DNA of 64,000 nt from Trissonchulus latispiculum (lineage: Eukaryota; Nematoda; Enoplea; Enoplida; Ironidae), in NCBI GenBank assembly GCA_030248195.1, contig JASAND010028680.1, forward strand, positions 31,343 through 95,342, in the 5' to 3' direction. The notes below the pieces were generated by a model that searched no databases, was not told the origin of the DNA, and saw nothing but the letters and a program-made list of their open reading frames with translations. Shown here one piece after another: positions 34,149-45,018 of this stretch; position 1 is the first letter of the stretch; each line of letters opens with the position of its first letter. A program made the position numbers and the translations under genes.

Positions 34149-34706
34149 AGGGGCACATTTTTGGAAAAAAATTTGCAAATTTTTACGTTTTTTGCGTAAA
34201 AGTTGCCAAAAATCGCTAAAAAGGACTAATTTTAGGTGTTTTTACGCTAAAATAGCGAAAATTTCGTTAAAATCCCGGCGAAGCCGTAAAAATTTAGGGT
34301 AAACATGGTGAAATCTGGCAATTTTTTGGGTTATGGGGGGGTCAAAATTTATGGGGGGCTTTTATTGGGGGGAACCTCGAATGGGGGGAGGTTGCCGAGT
34401 GGAGGGGCCCCCCAGTAAAAATAAGCCAGAGTGACATTGGATATGATGGTCCATTTCGGCAACAGCCATACCGCGCTTACTGGAACACATTGTTTGGGCC
34501 ATGCTACCATCAAAACAAAAAGTCCAGGGCAGGAGAATAGGACTGGGAGGTTGGGATACGTACTGAATCTGGCGGGCTTAACAAGAAACCTCACACTGGC
34601 TGTCCAATAGAGAAAAATCATATGGCGGTGGACTAATAAATGTCGGATCTCATCGGCAGGATCAGAATCAATCACAGCACAAGGTAAAAATCCAATTTAT
34701 CTAGAA

Positions 34707-34728
34707 CTGAATCAAATGGATTAAAACC
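34707..34728 (-). promoter_or_regulatory. 22-bp recurrent motif, site 2
   Basis: Minus strand; one mismatch to the other copies (TTAATCC in place of TTAACCC). It lies about 205 bp upstream of the PHD-coding ATG at 34502 and in its sense orientation. It is followed by TTCTAG, as is the site at 46080-46101. Confidence 0.55.
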
Positions 34729-36960
34729 CCCATCAAATGGATTTCTGGTGCCCCCAGCGCGTTCCCGGTATCCATTTTGCCGTCTGGCCTGCCCATCGGG
34801 CTGGGCAGGTTCCACTTTCCTGTTTGGAGAGTCCGATCGGGTAGGGAATCAGGTCCCAAAAACATAATCTTTCAAAAGTGAAAAATTTGGTATCAAATGA
34901 AAGTCTTAAGTGAACTGAGCAACTTTTTTCTTGGATCCTTCACCCCCAAACTTGCTGTGGCGTATGATACGTACCTTTGTCTTTACTTTTTCGATATGAA
35001 CTCAATCGGAACTTAATCGATTCACATAGATTAACACGCACATATTATCCTCTTTATGCGGAGCATTTTAGTTACTTGTGTGTATGTGTATATTTTGTGC
35101 CTTTCTGAGGCTTTTGTATCTACCCTCTCGAAGTGTCTGAGTTTCTACCTTTAAAGCTAATAACATATCATTTTGCCACAAATCTGTCAGGATTGGTACT
35201 CTCAGATTTCAAAGAAAGTAATTATGTGTACATACCCCTTGTTGAAGTGATTTTTCTTGTAGCTTACCATTACTTTTGAAATCGAATTTCTAATGTTGTT
35301 TCATTTGTTAACGAAAAACAGCGAATTTTTTAGCGAAAACAACGGTGGACGTTTCGTTTTTTAGCAAAAACTTCGTAGTGATTTAAAGTAGAAAATCCCT
35401 GTTATCTCTATCTATGCCTTGATCGTTTGTGGGATTATACGTATATGTAAAATTTTAAATTTATTCGTCTGAATGAAGATATGAGTTAACGCAGCTAAAT
35501 TCTTTAGTTTTGTATTTAATCTCGTACATTCTGTTTGACCTGTTCACCATATCGTTTGTTTTCTAATTGTATCCGATGTTTAAGAAAAGTGCAAGTGTAT
35601 TCTATTTACATGTATGTGCTTATTTTTGGGTAATACTGGATTTCGTTGTTTAACGTATAATTTATCTAGAGTTTAATATTTGCTTGGACCCGATTTTTCT
35701 TAGCGTGGAAGCTGTTCTACGACCAAAAGCCCCTGTAGGAGAGAAAGCCAATAGATATGTCTTCTGTTTGAAATCTGTATGAACATTTTTTAAAAAATTG
35801 TGCGGTTGTTTTTAGGAGCTGAGGTCAACAGGGTTGGGCGGGATCAAAATTTCATCGAAACGAGACAAGCTAAGTCTCGGCTTTTGGGCGACACCGAGAG
35901 CAGACCAACCAGCAATTTTGTGCTTTAACCGTAGTTTCGTACAGTCTCTGAGACTTTTGGTCAGTATTAGAGACTTTGACACATAAACATGCGGTTGCAC
36001 CTCGTTAGTCTATTTTCACAATATTGTTTCGAAATTTTCACGGAAATTGGATGTTTTCAAAAAATTTTCCGGTCTCTCTTCAAATCTGAGACTTTTCGAT
36101 GGGCGAGGCGAGACCGAAACTCACGAACCCTGGAGGTCAACAGCACGGTTGGTCATCGGTTCTGTCCACCCTGGCTGACCGCCGGCTTTGATCAACAGGC
36201 CGGCCTGTGTCAGTTCGGTCGGCGTGTCCCTCTAAACGAGCTATCAGTTACCTTGGCAAAATTTGGAGGGCCGGCGGGACTGTTGCGAGCCTAAGAGACC
36301 CGTGCAAACTTAGAGCCGTGAACAATGTTAGCCTATTGGCTGCCGGTTCAGTGGTTATACAGCCGTTTCCGCCTAACGCTGACTGCTGCATATTAAGCTT
36401 CGTTAAATGATTTAAGATTTAATGTCTGCAAGGGTTGAAGAATTTGCAATCCGTCTTGTTCGTGTTTTGTAAACTGCTGAGCTTGTTCTGATGTGATATT
36501 GAAACATATTTCCTTGGCGTGTTTTTCTTATTTCAGTATACATATGTATATTTACTTATCGTTCTTTTTATTTATCCATTTTTTGTACGGGATGGACTGA
36601 TATTTTGGAACTTTAGTTTTCGCTGATCGTTTTACCGTGCTCGTGCTGGACACGGTCATTTTAAATTCTAGACTTCCGGTTGGTGAAAGCAGCTGTTTGT
36701 TTTTATTATTTATTCGTGCCGGTCATTATATAGGTTTTTAATCTGGTTTCTGTTCAAATAAAGGTTTGCGAATTTTGAGTAAACTGGTAGGTTTTAGTTT
36801 TGTTGAATTTGGCCATTTTGTCTATTGCCCATTTCCCATAATCAGATGGTTTTCGCAGATTCAGCTAGGCACTGTCTGCAAGTGGATTCAGCAGAAAAGT
36901 CGATAGGCTTCTCTAGTCGCTTAGCAAGTTACTATTCGCTGTTCACTCACACAATGTAAA
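34729..36960. other. Unassigned AT-rich stretch
   Basis: No supported gene. A single diverged array-core copy (AATTTGGTATCAAATGAAAG, then GAACTGAGCAACTTTTT) lies at about 34880-34930. The ORFs on both strands show no recognisable domain. Confidence 0.4.
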
Positions 36961-36964
36961 TAGT

Positions 36965-37090
36965 AGTGATGTGGATCGGATCGGCAGCTAAAAATTATAC
37001 CGATCCGATCCAGCAAAATCATTTGTCGATCCGATCCGATCCGATCCAGGTCATGGATCGGTCGATCCGATCCGGCGATCCGGATTGGCT
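36965..37090. repeat. CGGATCGGAT motif cluster, possible hAT terminus
   Basis: TAGTGATGTGGATCGGATCGG is followed by at least eight GATCCGATCC or inverse motifs in about 120 bp. Motif-rich ends beginning TAGNGATGNG occur in hAT-type elements, as in the CCGGTTC-rich end at 48491. The partner end was not found. Confidence 0.4.
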
Positions 37091-39030
37091 TCTTAAAAAA
37101 TCTAAGGGAAACTGGATTTAAAGTCGGATTCAGCATTTTCAAAAGCATCTTAACACACTAGTTTCACTGAAATTTTTTCATTTATTGTTACGATGCGCAA
37201 ATGCATGATTGTACAAAACATTATTAAGCTCTTGTGAAGTAAAAGAAGAAGTAAAATTACGATACTCGCTACAGCCTAGTACAAAATTTACTAAAAAAGA
37301 TTTAACACTGCGAACTTAAAATAGTTCAATACAAATTTAACGCATCACTGAAAATCATAGTTTTAAAAATTATGTAATTCCAACTTGGAAAACAAACTGA
37401 AACAAGAAATCAAATTGTAATATGTCGTCATCTGAAACTGAAGCTTAATCTATGTACCAGCTAAAATTAACTGCTAAAAGTTTAAAATCACTGTGTGACA
37501 GTAATTTTATATAGACACTGATGATTATGATGATTCCTTTGACTTTTGGATAAAGCCACAAAAAGTTCTACTGTAAAACTTCACTTTGAAAATTTGGCAA
37601 CAGTGGTAACATTCGTTCGAGAGAGATGTCCACTAATTCACTTATTTATGTTTTCAATAATGCTTACAGCATGGTTAATTAATAGGTATTGCTTCTGCAA
37701 TACAATATGTTCCAGATGCATTATTACAAGAAGACTTACATGAATTTTAGAAATGTTACAATGTATGTTAAAAATCACTCGTGGACTCCATTCGACTAGA
37801 TTCTATCTCTGGATTGCCAATTCCTTAAACATCAAAAAGCAAATGATTCGCTGTCCACAAATGGTTTGTATTTTTAAGAGATTTTTCGGGTGTGTAAAAT
37901 TTCTGGCGTGAATGCAGAGAACCTTTTCTACTTACCCTTTGTTTTGTCAGAGATAGACGCGTCATAATCGAAGTTGGGGAACTGTATCCACTGTTATCAA
38001 TCAGATTTAAGATGATTCCCTTTAGAGACATCCACTTCTATTTTTACTCATTCATTACTTGGAATTAGGAAGTAGTTTTAATGTCAAAATGTAGCTTCAG
38101 CTTAACTTTCCCTTTTAGTGAATATAATAAAATTATTTTTATTTTCAAAAAAGTTTTACTTCTTTGAAGGAGTGTCATTTTCCCAAATCTTTGCAGGCTG
38201 AAGTAAATTTTTGGGATACAGTTAAATCGCTCGATAACCTTTATCCAATAAGCTGGGGCCTTTTTAGTTATGAAATCGCTATTCGTTATGGATATATAAA
38301 TTTGCTATGATATGTATGCAATCTCAACTTCGCCAGCATTTTTCAACTTTGGTAAGCGATCACTAGCCGGAAAGCAATGTGGGCAACTGAAAAATGGTCC
38401 CGGGTATTTTTGTGTAGAACACGTCTGCAAACTGGCAACCCTCTAGCTTGGACACTAAATTCTCGGTCTCGGTCTCGATAAATTGGTCGGTTTTTATAAA
38501 AACACAAACTGCTTTTATGATAGCAGTTCGATGATGACTGCCTGTGATATTGGCTTCTGTGAATCCTTCCAGTCGACACCCTTAGTTTAATTTTCCGGCT
38601 TGCGTAGCTTAAGAAGTAATGGATTATTTTATTTCTGCGAAAATCACAAATCTTTGACGCCAAACTACGACAGAAAAGTTAAAATTTATTCCAACAAGCA
38701 AAAATGTAGAGCACAACGAGGTCGAATGAATTAGGTTGTAACTATGCAACTATACTCAACTCAAAAATTGGCAAAAACTGTCTTGAATAAAATGTCAATT
38801 TTTTGCGAACGCGAACTCGAAAGCTTTGAACGCAAAAAGAACTTATTTGGGAAAATTTCACCTTATTTCATGTTGATTTGTACCGTCAGCCAAGAATATG
38901 TCCCCAAAAGGAATCACCACCTTAAAACAATTTATGGAGTATGGTGGCGGTGGGGAACTGCTGATGTTTCTCCGGATTAAGCATTAAACCTGTGTCATGT
39001 TTTATAATGAACTGCAGGTAAAACTACTTA
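37091..39030. other. Unassigned AT-rich stretch
   Basis: No gene or repeat could be supported. Short frames at 37546-37743, 38343-38663 and 38744-38980 have no recognisable features. Confidence 0.35.
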
Positions 39031-39039
39031 GAGTTGTGC

Positions 39040-40195
39040 TCGGGCCTTGAGTCGAATCTGACCTGAGCCCAGCTTGGTTTCCTAGACCCCTCCCCTGCCT
39101 GATGCCCGAAAAATTCTGGAAGCCAGGCCCGAGCCGGACCTCTCGGGCTTGTCGGGCCACCTGGCTTTCACGCCAGAATACGCACTTGTATGCAATTTCA
39201 TAGTTGTACGTATGTGAATTATTTATGTATGCATAAACGATGTGTTTCCACTAATATTAGACCACGCCATGGCCAGTTCTTCGCACACTTTCTCACTAGT
39301 CAGGACAAAGGAAGCGTATGTGGCATTACTTTTGATTTGGTGGGATAGGTTAGGATAGGTCAGCTAGGTTTCAGGATCGGCTAAAACCTTCAGGATCGGG
39401 TTAGTAGTGGATCCTGCTTTCAGGATTGGGTGTCTAAAAACAGGATCCATTTCAGGATCGGCTTTTAACTTCAAGATCTGCATATAACTTCAGGATCCGA
39501 CTTAGGGGTACCATTTTCATGTTCGATTTGATGGCTCCCTGTCGGTTTAATGCTGATCCTGAAGTTGCAAACCGATCCTGAAGTGAATCCTGTTTTTAGA
39601 CACCCGAGCCTGAACTCAGGATCAACCCCTGCCCTTAGTCGGATGCCAATCCTGAAGTTACAAGCCGATCCTGAAATGGATCCTGATCCTGATCTCGATT
39701 CTGGTTTTAGTCACCTCCTCAGTTGGCATTGCAAAATGTGCTTAGGGAATTTACAGCATTTTAAGATTACTCCAGTTTTCTAAACGATCTTCTTGTACAA
39801 CTTGGAATAATCTCTGTGTTGTCGAAACTTATAAAGATAACTTCCAGAAAACTAATGGCTCTGAGTTCACTGTTTTCTTTCTATGTTAGAAATTAGAATA
39901 TTAGAACTAGAAATTAGCACTAGACTTGTTATTTCTATGGGATTCGGCACCAGAACTGTTAAATATAAGGTCGTGAATAGGTCAAGTCAGTCATCTAGCG
40001 GAACTCTGGCGGAGGAGAAGTTGCGCCACCCCATACGCGTATCCACTTTCGGACCCGGGTGTTGGCTCGGGCTTGACTCGGGCCCCGGGCTGCGGGCTTG
40101 GATCCGGTCTTCGGGTCTTGACTCGGGCCCCGGGCCTCGGGCTTCGGTGCAAGACCCGACCCGAAAATTGGGTGAGGCCCGGCCCGGTGCTGAAA
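39040..40195. repeat. GGGCC-rich ends around an inverted CAGGATC cluster
   Basis: Blocks rich in CTCGGGCC / GGCCCGAG occur at 39040-39165 and 40040-40190 in roughly opposite orientation. Between them, TTCAGGATCGG-type motifs cluster at 39371-39505, and the inverse CCGATCCTGAA cluster lies at 39556-39700. In both arms the motif is joined to GTGTCTAAAAACAGGAT or its inverse. This may be one motif-rich inverted-repeat transposon, but the exact termini are not defined. Confidence 0.4.
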
Positions 40196-40464
40196 ATTAT
40201 TTAACGGCACAACTATGCTGATAGTTGGCAATCAAAGAATTATATAGTTTTGTTAACTTACATAATACCGCCTATACTTCCCGTTTAGCGGTGATCCTGG
40301 AAATATCCCTCTGCTATTTACCGAGATTGCCAAAGGTTGCCCGCCTACCAGATGGAGCTATAACACAGCATTCTATTACGATGGAAGTAATGGACTAACT
40401 GATAGCCTTGTAGAACACCTCCTTAGATAACTGCAGCAGTTATTGTGCCAGTATAAACTGCAGA

Positions 40465-40676
40465 CGCAGACCAGCAGACTTATGCAGACCCAGACTCGGG
40501 TATAAAACGCAGACCTGAAAACAGATTCGGGTATAAAATGCAGACTTTTGAGCAGACTTACAGACTGGGGTATAAAAAGCAGATCCGGGTATAGAATGCA
40601 GACTTTTAAGCAGATTTGCAGAATGGGGTATAAGAAGACTTGGGTATAAAATGCAGACTTTTGAGCAGATTTGCAG
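40465..40676. repeat. Degenerate tandem repeat with GGGTATAAAATGCAGAC
   Basis: GGGTATAAAATGCAGACTTT-type and TTGAGCAGAYTTRCAGA units alternate about five times with variable spacing. The serine/leucine frames on the minus strand are an artefact of the repeats. Confidence 0.6.
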
Positions 40677-40841
40677 GCCCGATATCCGCCGAGGCCCAAC
40701 TCCATTGACCAGGGTATTCAAAACAGTCGACCCACCCCAAAACCGACCCTCGGACAACTCGGGACCAAAATTGAAAATTTTGATATTCCTCACTACGGGC
40801 TTCGCTTAGCTAACCTATATTATGCATGTAGTCCACACTCT

Positions 40842-40863
40842 GGTTTTAACCCATTTGATTCAG
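40842..40863 (+). promoter_or_regulatory. 22-bp recurrent motif, site 3
   Basis: An exact copy, followed by GT, 313 bp upstream of and in sense with the LINE ORF1 ATG. It may be the 5' limit of the LINE copy. Confidence 0.6.
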
Positions 40864-41154
40864 GTTCTTGGACACATTTTGCTACATGGAATTTCGAAGT
40901 CGAGGATTTCCTACCGTCAGTTCGATTTACGACAAAATTTATCCGTATCGAAAATATTTGCCGTGGCGGATTTGCGTGACGACGTCAGTGCCTATCGACT
41001 ACGAACTTGCCTATTGACTACGAACTGTGCCTATTGACTACGAGCCTGCCATTAATTTTATTATTGGTACTTTACTGGTGGTTATTATCTTATTGGTATT
41101 TACCTAGCTCCATTTGCGGTGTATTTTCCTATTTTCTGGTATTTGGTTATTTCG

Positions 41155-42017
41155 ATGTCGGCTAAATCTGAATCTTGCTGTTCTACCTCGTGTCGTAAAA
41201 GTTCAACTAAAATTGCTTCGATGGATCATGCTATTTCCTGTAAGTATTGTCCTTCATCATTCCATCCGGGCTGTGTCGGAATTCCGGAGGCCAGTTTTAA
41301 GAAACTGGATCAGGGACTGCTGACTATTTTGGCCTATACTTGCGATGAGTGCTCAGAGAAACTTTCTTCCTTGATGGGTATATCTGCTACTGAGGGCCAG
41401 GATCCTGGTGTCCATAATCCACGAAACCGTCCTTCTGGCGACAATGAACGAGTCCTAGCTCTTGAGACTCAAATGAAGGATGTTTTGGCCAGAATTTCGA
41501 ATCTAGAGTCCCGCCCCCTCCCATCACTGCCCATCAGGTCAGAATGGAAATGTCCGATGTCCTTGAATCTCATGAGAAAAAGGACAAAGCTGTTCTCTTT
41601 GGCCTACCGGAGCAGGTGGGGGAGGACAATGCTAAACTGTCTATGGCTGAAGCAAGAGCTGCTGATTCGGCCGAACTTCGGGAAATTGCTGAGGCATTGG
41701 GTATTGATCCGAACTGTATTATTGATGTTTACAGGGACGGAACGAAACGGAAGGATGGTAAGCCGCGCATTATCAAGGTAAAATTCAGCAGTCAGGAAGC
41801 CAGATCCACCTTTATTTCTGGCGCCAGGGACTTGCGTACTGAGAAGGAGCGGTGGGAGATGATATGGTCGCGGGCAGATCTTACATATCGTCAGCGTGAA
41901 GAGGATCGAAAGCTACGGATTCTACTGGATAAAGCTAGACTATCGAATAAAAATGCTGTTATTAGAAATGGTGCCATTGTTGATAAGGTAACAGGAAATG
42001 TTATTCCGGTAAATTAG
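41155..42017 (+). CDS. LINE ORF1: PHD-like finger plus RRM-like domain, one frame change
   Basis: From ATG 41155 the first frame encodes SAKSESCCSTSC, MDHAISCKYC, SSFHPGCVGI and AYTCDECSEKL, a Cys4-His-Cys3 PHD-like finger. A short coiled-coil stretch (LALETQMKDVLARISNLE) follows. The second part lies in the -1 frame, open from 41466 and ending at the TAG 42015-42017. It reads KAVLFGLPEQVGED, IIDVYRDGTKR, IIKVKFSSQEA and KNAVIRNGAIVDKV, the pattern of the RNA-binding half of CR1-type ORF1 proteins. The switch probably lies at or before the C5 run at 41514-41518. It could be a mutation, a sequencing error or programmed -1 slippage. ORF1 protein would act as the RNA chaperone of the element. 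Confidence 0.7.
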
Positions 42018-42067
42018 TATGCACTGGCACTAAGCTTCCGCCTATAAAGGGCCAACTTAAGTGCGTA

Positions 42068-44833
42068 TTGTTAAATGCTCAGTGTCTTCGAAATAAACTA
42101 GAGGAATTAAAAGCTGAATTGTTTTCCAAAAACTTTGACGTAATTTTTATTACAGAAACTTGGTTTGATGAAAGTGTCTTAGATTCTGAAATAATTGGAA
42201 ATTCGGGGTATAAACTTTTCAGGAGTGATAGGACTAATAGGGGGCATGGTGGATGCTGTATTTTAGTGCAAGCGCATATACCAACTGAAACTGTAACTGT
42301 TGCTAGTTTTTATGGATACTGTGAAGTGATTTTTATTGATGTGCAATTTGAGGGATTGAAAACCAGATTAGGATTAACGTATCGATCTCCCACCTCTACA
42401 CCTTTGGCAGATAATGCGTTGTGGGACAGTATCAGGAATAACAGAACGCAGCTTAACACGGTAATTGTGGGTGATTTCAACCTGCCTGATGTTGACTGGG
42501 AAGAATATAGTGGTAGGGGTGCTGCTAGTGTTCAATGTCTGGACTTGATAAACGAGATGGGGTTACATCAATTTGTAAAGCAACCAACTAGGGAGGGAAA
42601 TATTTTGGATATAATTTTAGCAAATGATTCTAATTACGTAACAGATGTTGAAGTAACCTCTCCCTTTTCAACGAGTGATCATAGCAAGGTTGATTTTAAA
42701 ATTGTTTGTGAGGTAAAAGCTCCTACAATTCTGAAGTATGAAAAATATGATTTCAAAAACGGAAATTATGATGCCATAAATAGATTCTTGACCAGTATTG
42801 ACTGGATATCTGTATTTACTGGTGATGTGAATGCTGACTGGGCTGTATTCATTCAAATTATTCAGTATGCTTTTGAGTGTTATGTGCCTAAGATTACTGT
42901 TACTGTTGGAAAGGGGAAAGGGAGAATCCCTGGTAGGGTTAGGAAAGCATTGGCTAAAAAAAGGAGGAGATGGAAAATTTTCAAAAACAGTCAGACCGAC
43001 CTAAATAAACAACTTTTTCGTGATGCAGCTAGACATGCAAGAAACGAAATTCGAGACTCCGTGAAAAGACAGGAAGAAACCGTAGCAAATTCTGGGGATA
43101 TTAAACGCTTGTATTCATATATTAACACTAGACTGAAGGGAAGAGATGGGATTCCGACTCTTAAGAAAGACGGAGTTTGTGCAGTAAATGATGTCGACCG
43201 AGCAAATATGTTGAATCGAACTTTTGCTTCTGTTTATCAAACGGATAATGGAATCTTACCAAATTTCGAATTTCAGACTGATGAAAGAATTGAAAATTCT
43301 TTAATAACAAAGGAAAGAATTGCAAAGGCAATCCAAAATTTGAAACCCAAGTTTTCATCTGGTCCGGATGGGGTGTCCAGTTTTGTGTTAAAAAAGATTG
43401 CACTTGGTGTATGTGATGCATTGTGCATACTTTTTAATGAATCTATGAATGCTCAAATGTTACCACGTGATTGGAAAATTGCAATTGTTGTACCTGTGTA
43501 TAAAAGGAAAGGGAACAGCTCGGATCCATCTAATTACAGGCCTATTAGTCTGACCGTTGTAATATGCAAAATACTAGAGACTTTAATCGTAGAGGATTTG
43601 TGGAAATTTTTATCTGAAAATAGATTGATCAGCAAGTATCAGCACGGATTTAGGAAGGCTAAATCAACCTTAACAAATCTGCTAACATGTTTGCATTCAT
43701 GGTATCTAGCCAGGGATATTGGAAACAGGATTGACTGTGTGTTTATAGATTTTGCTCGTGCTTTCGATTCGGTTCCGCATGGCAAACTAGTGTATAAATT
43801 GGAAAGGTATGGGGTTACGGGTCGTTTATTGGGCTGGATTAAAAATTTTTTGGACCAACGTACACACAGAGTAAATGTAAATGGAGTATTGTCGGGAACC
43901 ATACCAATCACCAGTGGGGTGCCTCAAGGATCGGTGCTAGGACCTCTGCTGTTTTTGCTTTATATAAATGATTTGTCTACTGTTGTATCTCACAGTACAG
44001 TTGAATTATTTGCTGATGATGCTAAGATATTTATTTCATGTCCAAAATCCTGTTTGTGTAATAGATTACAAAATGATCTAAGTGCTGTTTATCAGTGGGC
44101 CGTAAATTGGCAACTGAACCTTTCTGTTCCTAAGTGTCATGCTTTTTCTATTGGGGGTAGTCAATTGCTTAACTTGCATATTGGCGGGAATCGACTGGAT
44201 AATGTAAACACGGTTTCTGACTTGGGAGTGCTTCTAACGGGGGACCAGAAGGTTAGTCAGTATTGTCGGAAAATAAATAGGTCAGCATTAATTCTAGCGT
44301 CTAGAATTTTCAGAACTTTTCAAACTAGAGATCGTAGTTTACTTGTAAAAGTGTTTAAAACTTATGTGAGACCTCTTGTTGAGTATAATACACCAGTATG
44401 GGCACCGTATTTGTTGCAGGACATAGATAAGGTAGAACATGTTCAAAGATCATTCACGAAACGGTTGAGAGGAATGGGTAATTTATCTTACATTGAAAGG
44501 CTTAGAAATTTGGGCTTGCACAGTCTGGAATATCGTAGATTAATAAATAATGCTGTGTTATGTTTTAAGATAGTTCGACATCAAATTGATTTGGAATTTT
44601 CTGACTTTTTCGAGTATTGTCCAGATGGCGGGACTAGAGGGCATGGACTTCGACTTAAACCAATTAAACGACCACGATTAGTCGTAACACAGAATTTCTT
44701 CAGTTGGCGGGTAGTTAAGCTTTGGAATTCACTGCCTGAAGAAGTTGTTAATGCAGCCACTGTAAATATTTTCAGGCAAAAACTCGAAGAACTAGATTTG
44801 GGTGCTTTTTTAATAGGGCGGGGGCTTAGATGA
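42068..44833 (+). CDS. LINE ORF2: endonuclease-reverse transcriptase
   Basis: About 921 residues counted from the TTG at 42068. The frame is open from 41987, overlaps ORF1 in the -1 frame, and has no ATG before the endonuclease core. The endonuclease covers residues 1-210, with LNAQ (N3), TETW (E30), TYRSP, GDFNLPDVDW (D136, N138), ILDIILAND and SDHSKVDF (D204, H205). The reverse transcriptase lies at about 425-700, with SGPDGV, NYRPISL, FIDFARAFDSV (D561), GVPQGSVLGPLLFLLYINDL and FADD (D650, D651). A C-terminal region follows with YVRPLVEYNTPVW. All catalytic residues I can check are present. It copies LINE RNA at a nicked target. Initiation may rely on re-initiation or frameshifting from ORF1. 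Confidence 0.93.
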   Translation: MLNAQCLRNKLEELKAELFSKNFDVIFITETWFDESVLDSEIIGNSGYKLFRSDRTNRGHGGCCILVQAHIPTETVTVASFYGYCEVIFIDVQFEGLKTRLGLTYRSPTSTPLADNALWDSIRNNRTQLNTVIVGDFNLPDVDWEEYSGRGAASVQCLDLINEMGLHQFVKQPTREGNILDIILANDSNYVTDVEVTSPFSTSDHSKVDFKIVCEVKAPTILKYEKYDFKNGNYDAINRFLTSIDWISVFTGDVNADWAVFIQIIQYAFECYVPKITVTVGKGKGRIPGRVRKALAKKRRRWKIFKNSQTDLNKQLFRDAARHARNEIRDSVKRQEETVANSGDIKRLYSYINTRLKGRDGIPTLKKDGVCAVNDVDRANMLNRTFASVYQTDNGILPNFEFQTDERIENSLITKERIAKAIQNLKPKFSSGPDGVSSFVLKKIALGVCDALCILFNESMNAQMLPRDWKIAIVVPVYKRKGNSSDPSNYRPISLTVVICKILETLIVEDLWKFLSENRLISKYQHGFRKAKSTLTNLLTCLHSWYLARDIGNRIDCVFIDFARAFDSVPHGKLVYKLERYGVTGRLLGWIKNFLDQRTHRVNVNGVLSGTIPITSGVPQGSVLGPLLFLLYINDLSTVVSHSTVELFADDAKIFISCPKSCLCNRLQNDLSAVYQWAVNWQLNLSVPKCHAFSIGGSQLLNLHIGGNRLDNVNTVSDLGVLLTGDQKVSQYCRKINRSALILASRIFRTFQTRDRSLLVKVFKTYVRPLVEYNTPVWAPYLLQDIDKVEHVQRSFTKRLRGMGNLSYIERLRNLGLHSLEYRRLINNAVLCFKIVRHQIDLEFSDFFEYCPDGGTRGHGLRLKPIKRPRLVVTQNFFSWRVVKLWNSLPEEVVNAATVNIFRQKLEELDLGAFLIGRGLR

Positions 44834-45018
44834 CCAGTGCTGGTCTTCTCTCGTCCTTCTTGAAATTTAATATAAACATGTGAGTGCGTATATATGTATT
44901 ATGCAATTATTGAACTATATATAACCTTTTCTTGTTCGATGCTAATAAAATTTGTGTACTAACTTGTTTATTTTTCTCTTTCAAGTAAACGAATTGTCTT
45001 GTCTTGTCTTGTCTTGTC

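Larger units (their letters stand above)
33584..34428. mobile_element. MITE with TGGCTTATTTTTA ends, carrying a SINE
   Basis: The left end TGGCTTATTTTTA is inverted at the right as TAAAAATAAGCCA. GAGTGAC flanks both sides (33577-33583 and 34429-34435). Its own sequence is G-run rich with the hairpin CCCGGCGAAGCCG (34275-34287). Without the SINE and the 117-bp duplication it would be about 354 bp. It sits inside the PHD-coding frame of the older retroelement. A related right end lies near 19860-19878. Confidence 0.7.
33425..34502 (-). pseudogene. LINE ORF1-like PHD-finger remnant, split by MITE and SINE
   Basis: From ATG at 34502 the minus strand reads MAQTMCSSKRGMAVAE, MDHHIQCHSC, then after removing the insert 33584-34428 (one GAGTGAC copy kept) SSVHLPRCVGL and ITNLLKSYETLQKLNMVW. 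The layout MDHxIxCxxC...HxxxC-x-G matches the PHD-like start of the LINE ORF1 at 41155 (MDHAISCKYC, SSFHPGCVGI). The final CxxC of the finger is missing. The frame continues about 60 residues to PIPASFYNFFRSF, then stops where the NADAR frame takes over. Confidence 0.55.
40842..45018 (+). mobile_element. CR1/Jockey-lineage LINE, nearly complete
   Basis: It contains a 5' leader with three ~20-bp repeats (TGCCTATTGACTACGAACT, 40990-41050), ORF1 with a PHD-like finger and an RRM-like segment, ORF2 with an apurinic-type endonuclease and reverse transcriptase, an AATAAA near 44944 and a (TTGTC)5 tail at 44994-45018. The start is placed at the 22-bp motif, about 310 bp before the ORF1 ATG, but is not proven. 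No clean target duplication was found. ORF2 is fully open, so the copy is young. Confidence 0.8.
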
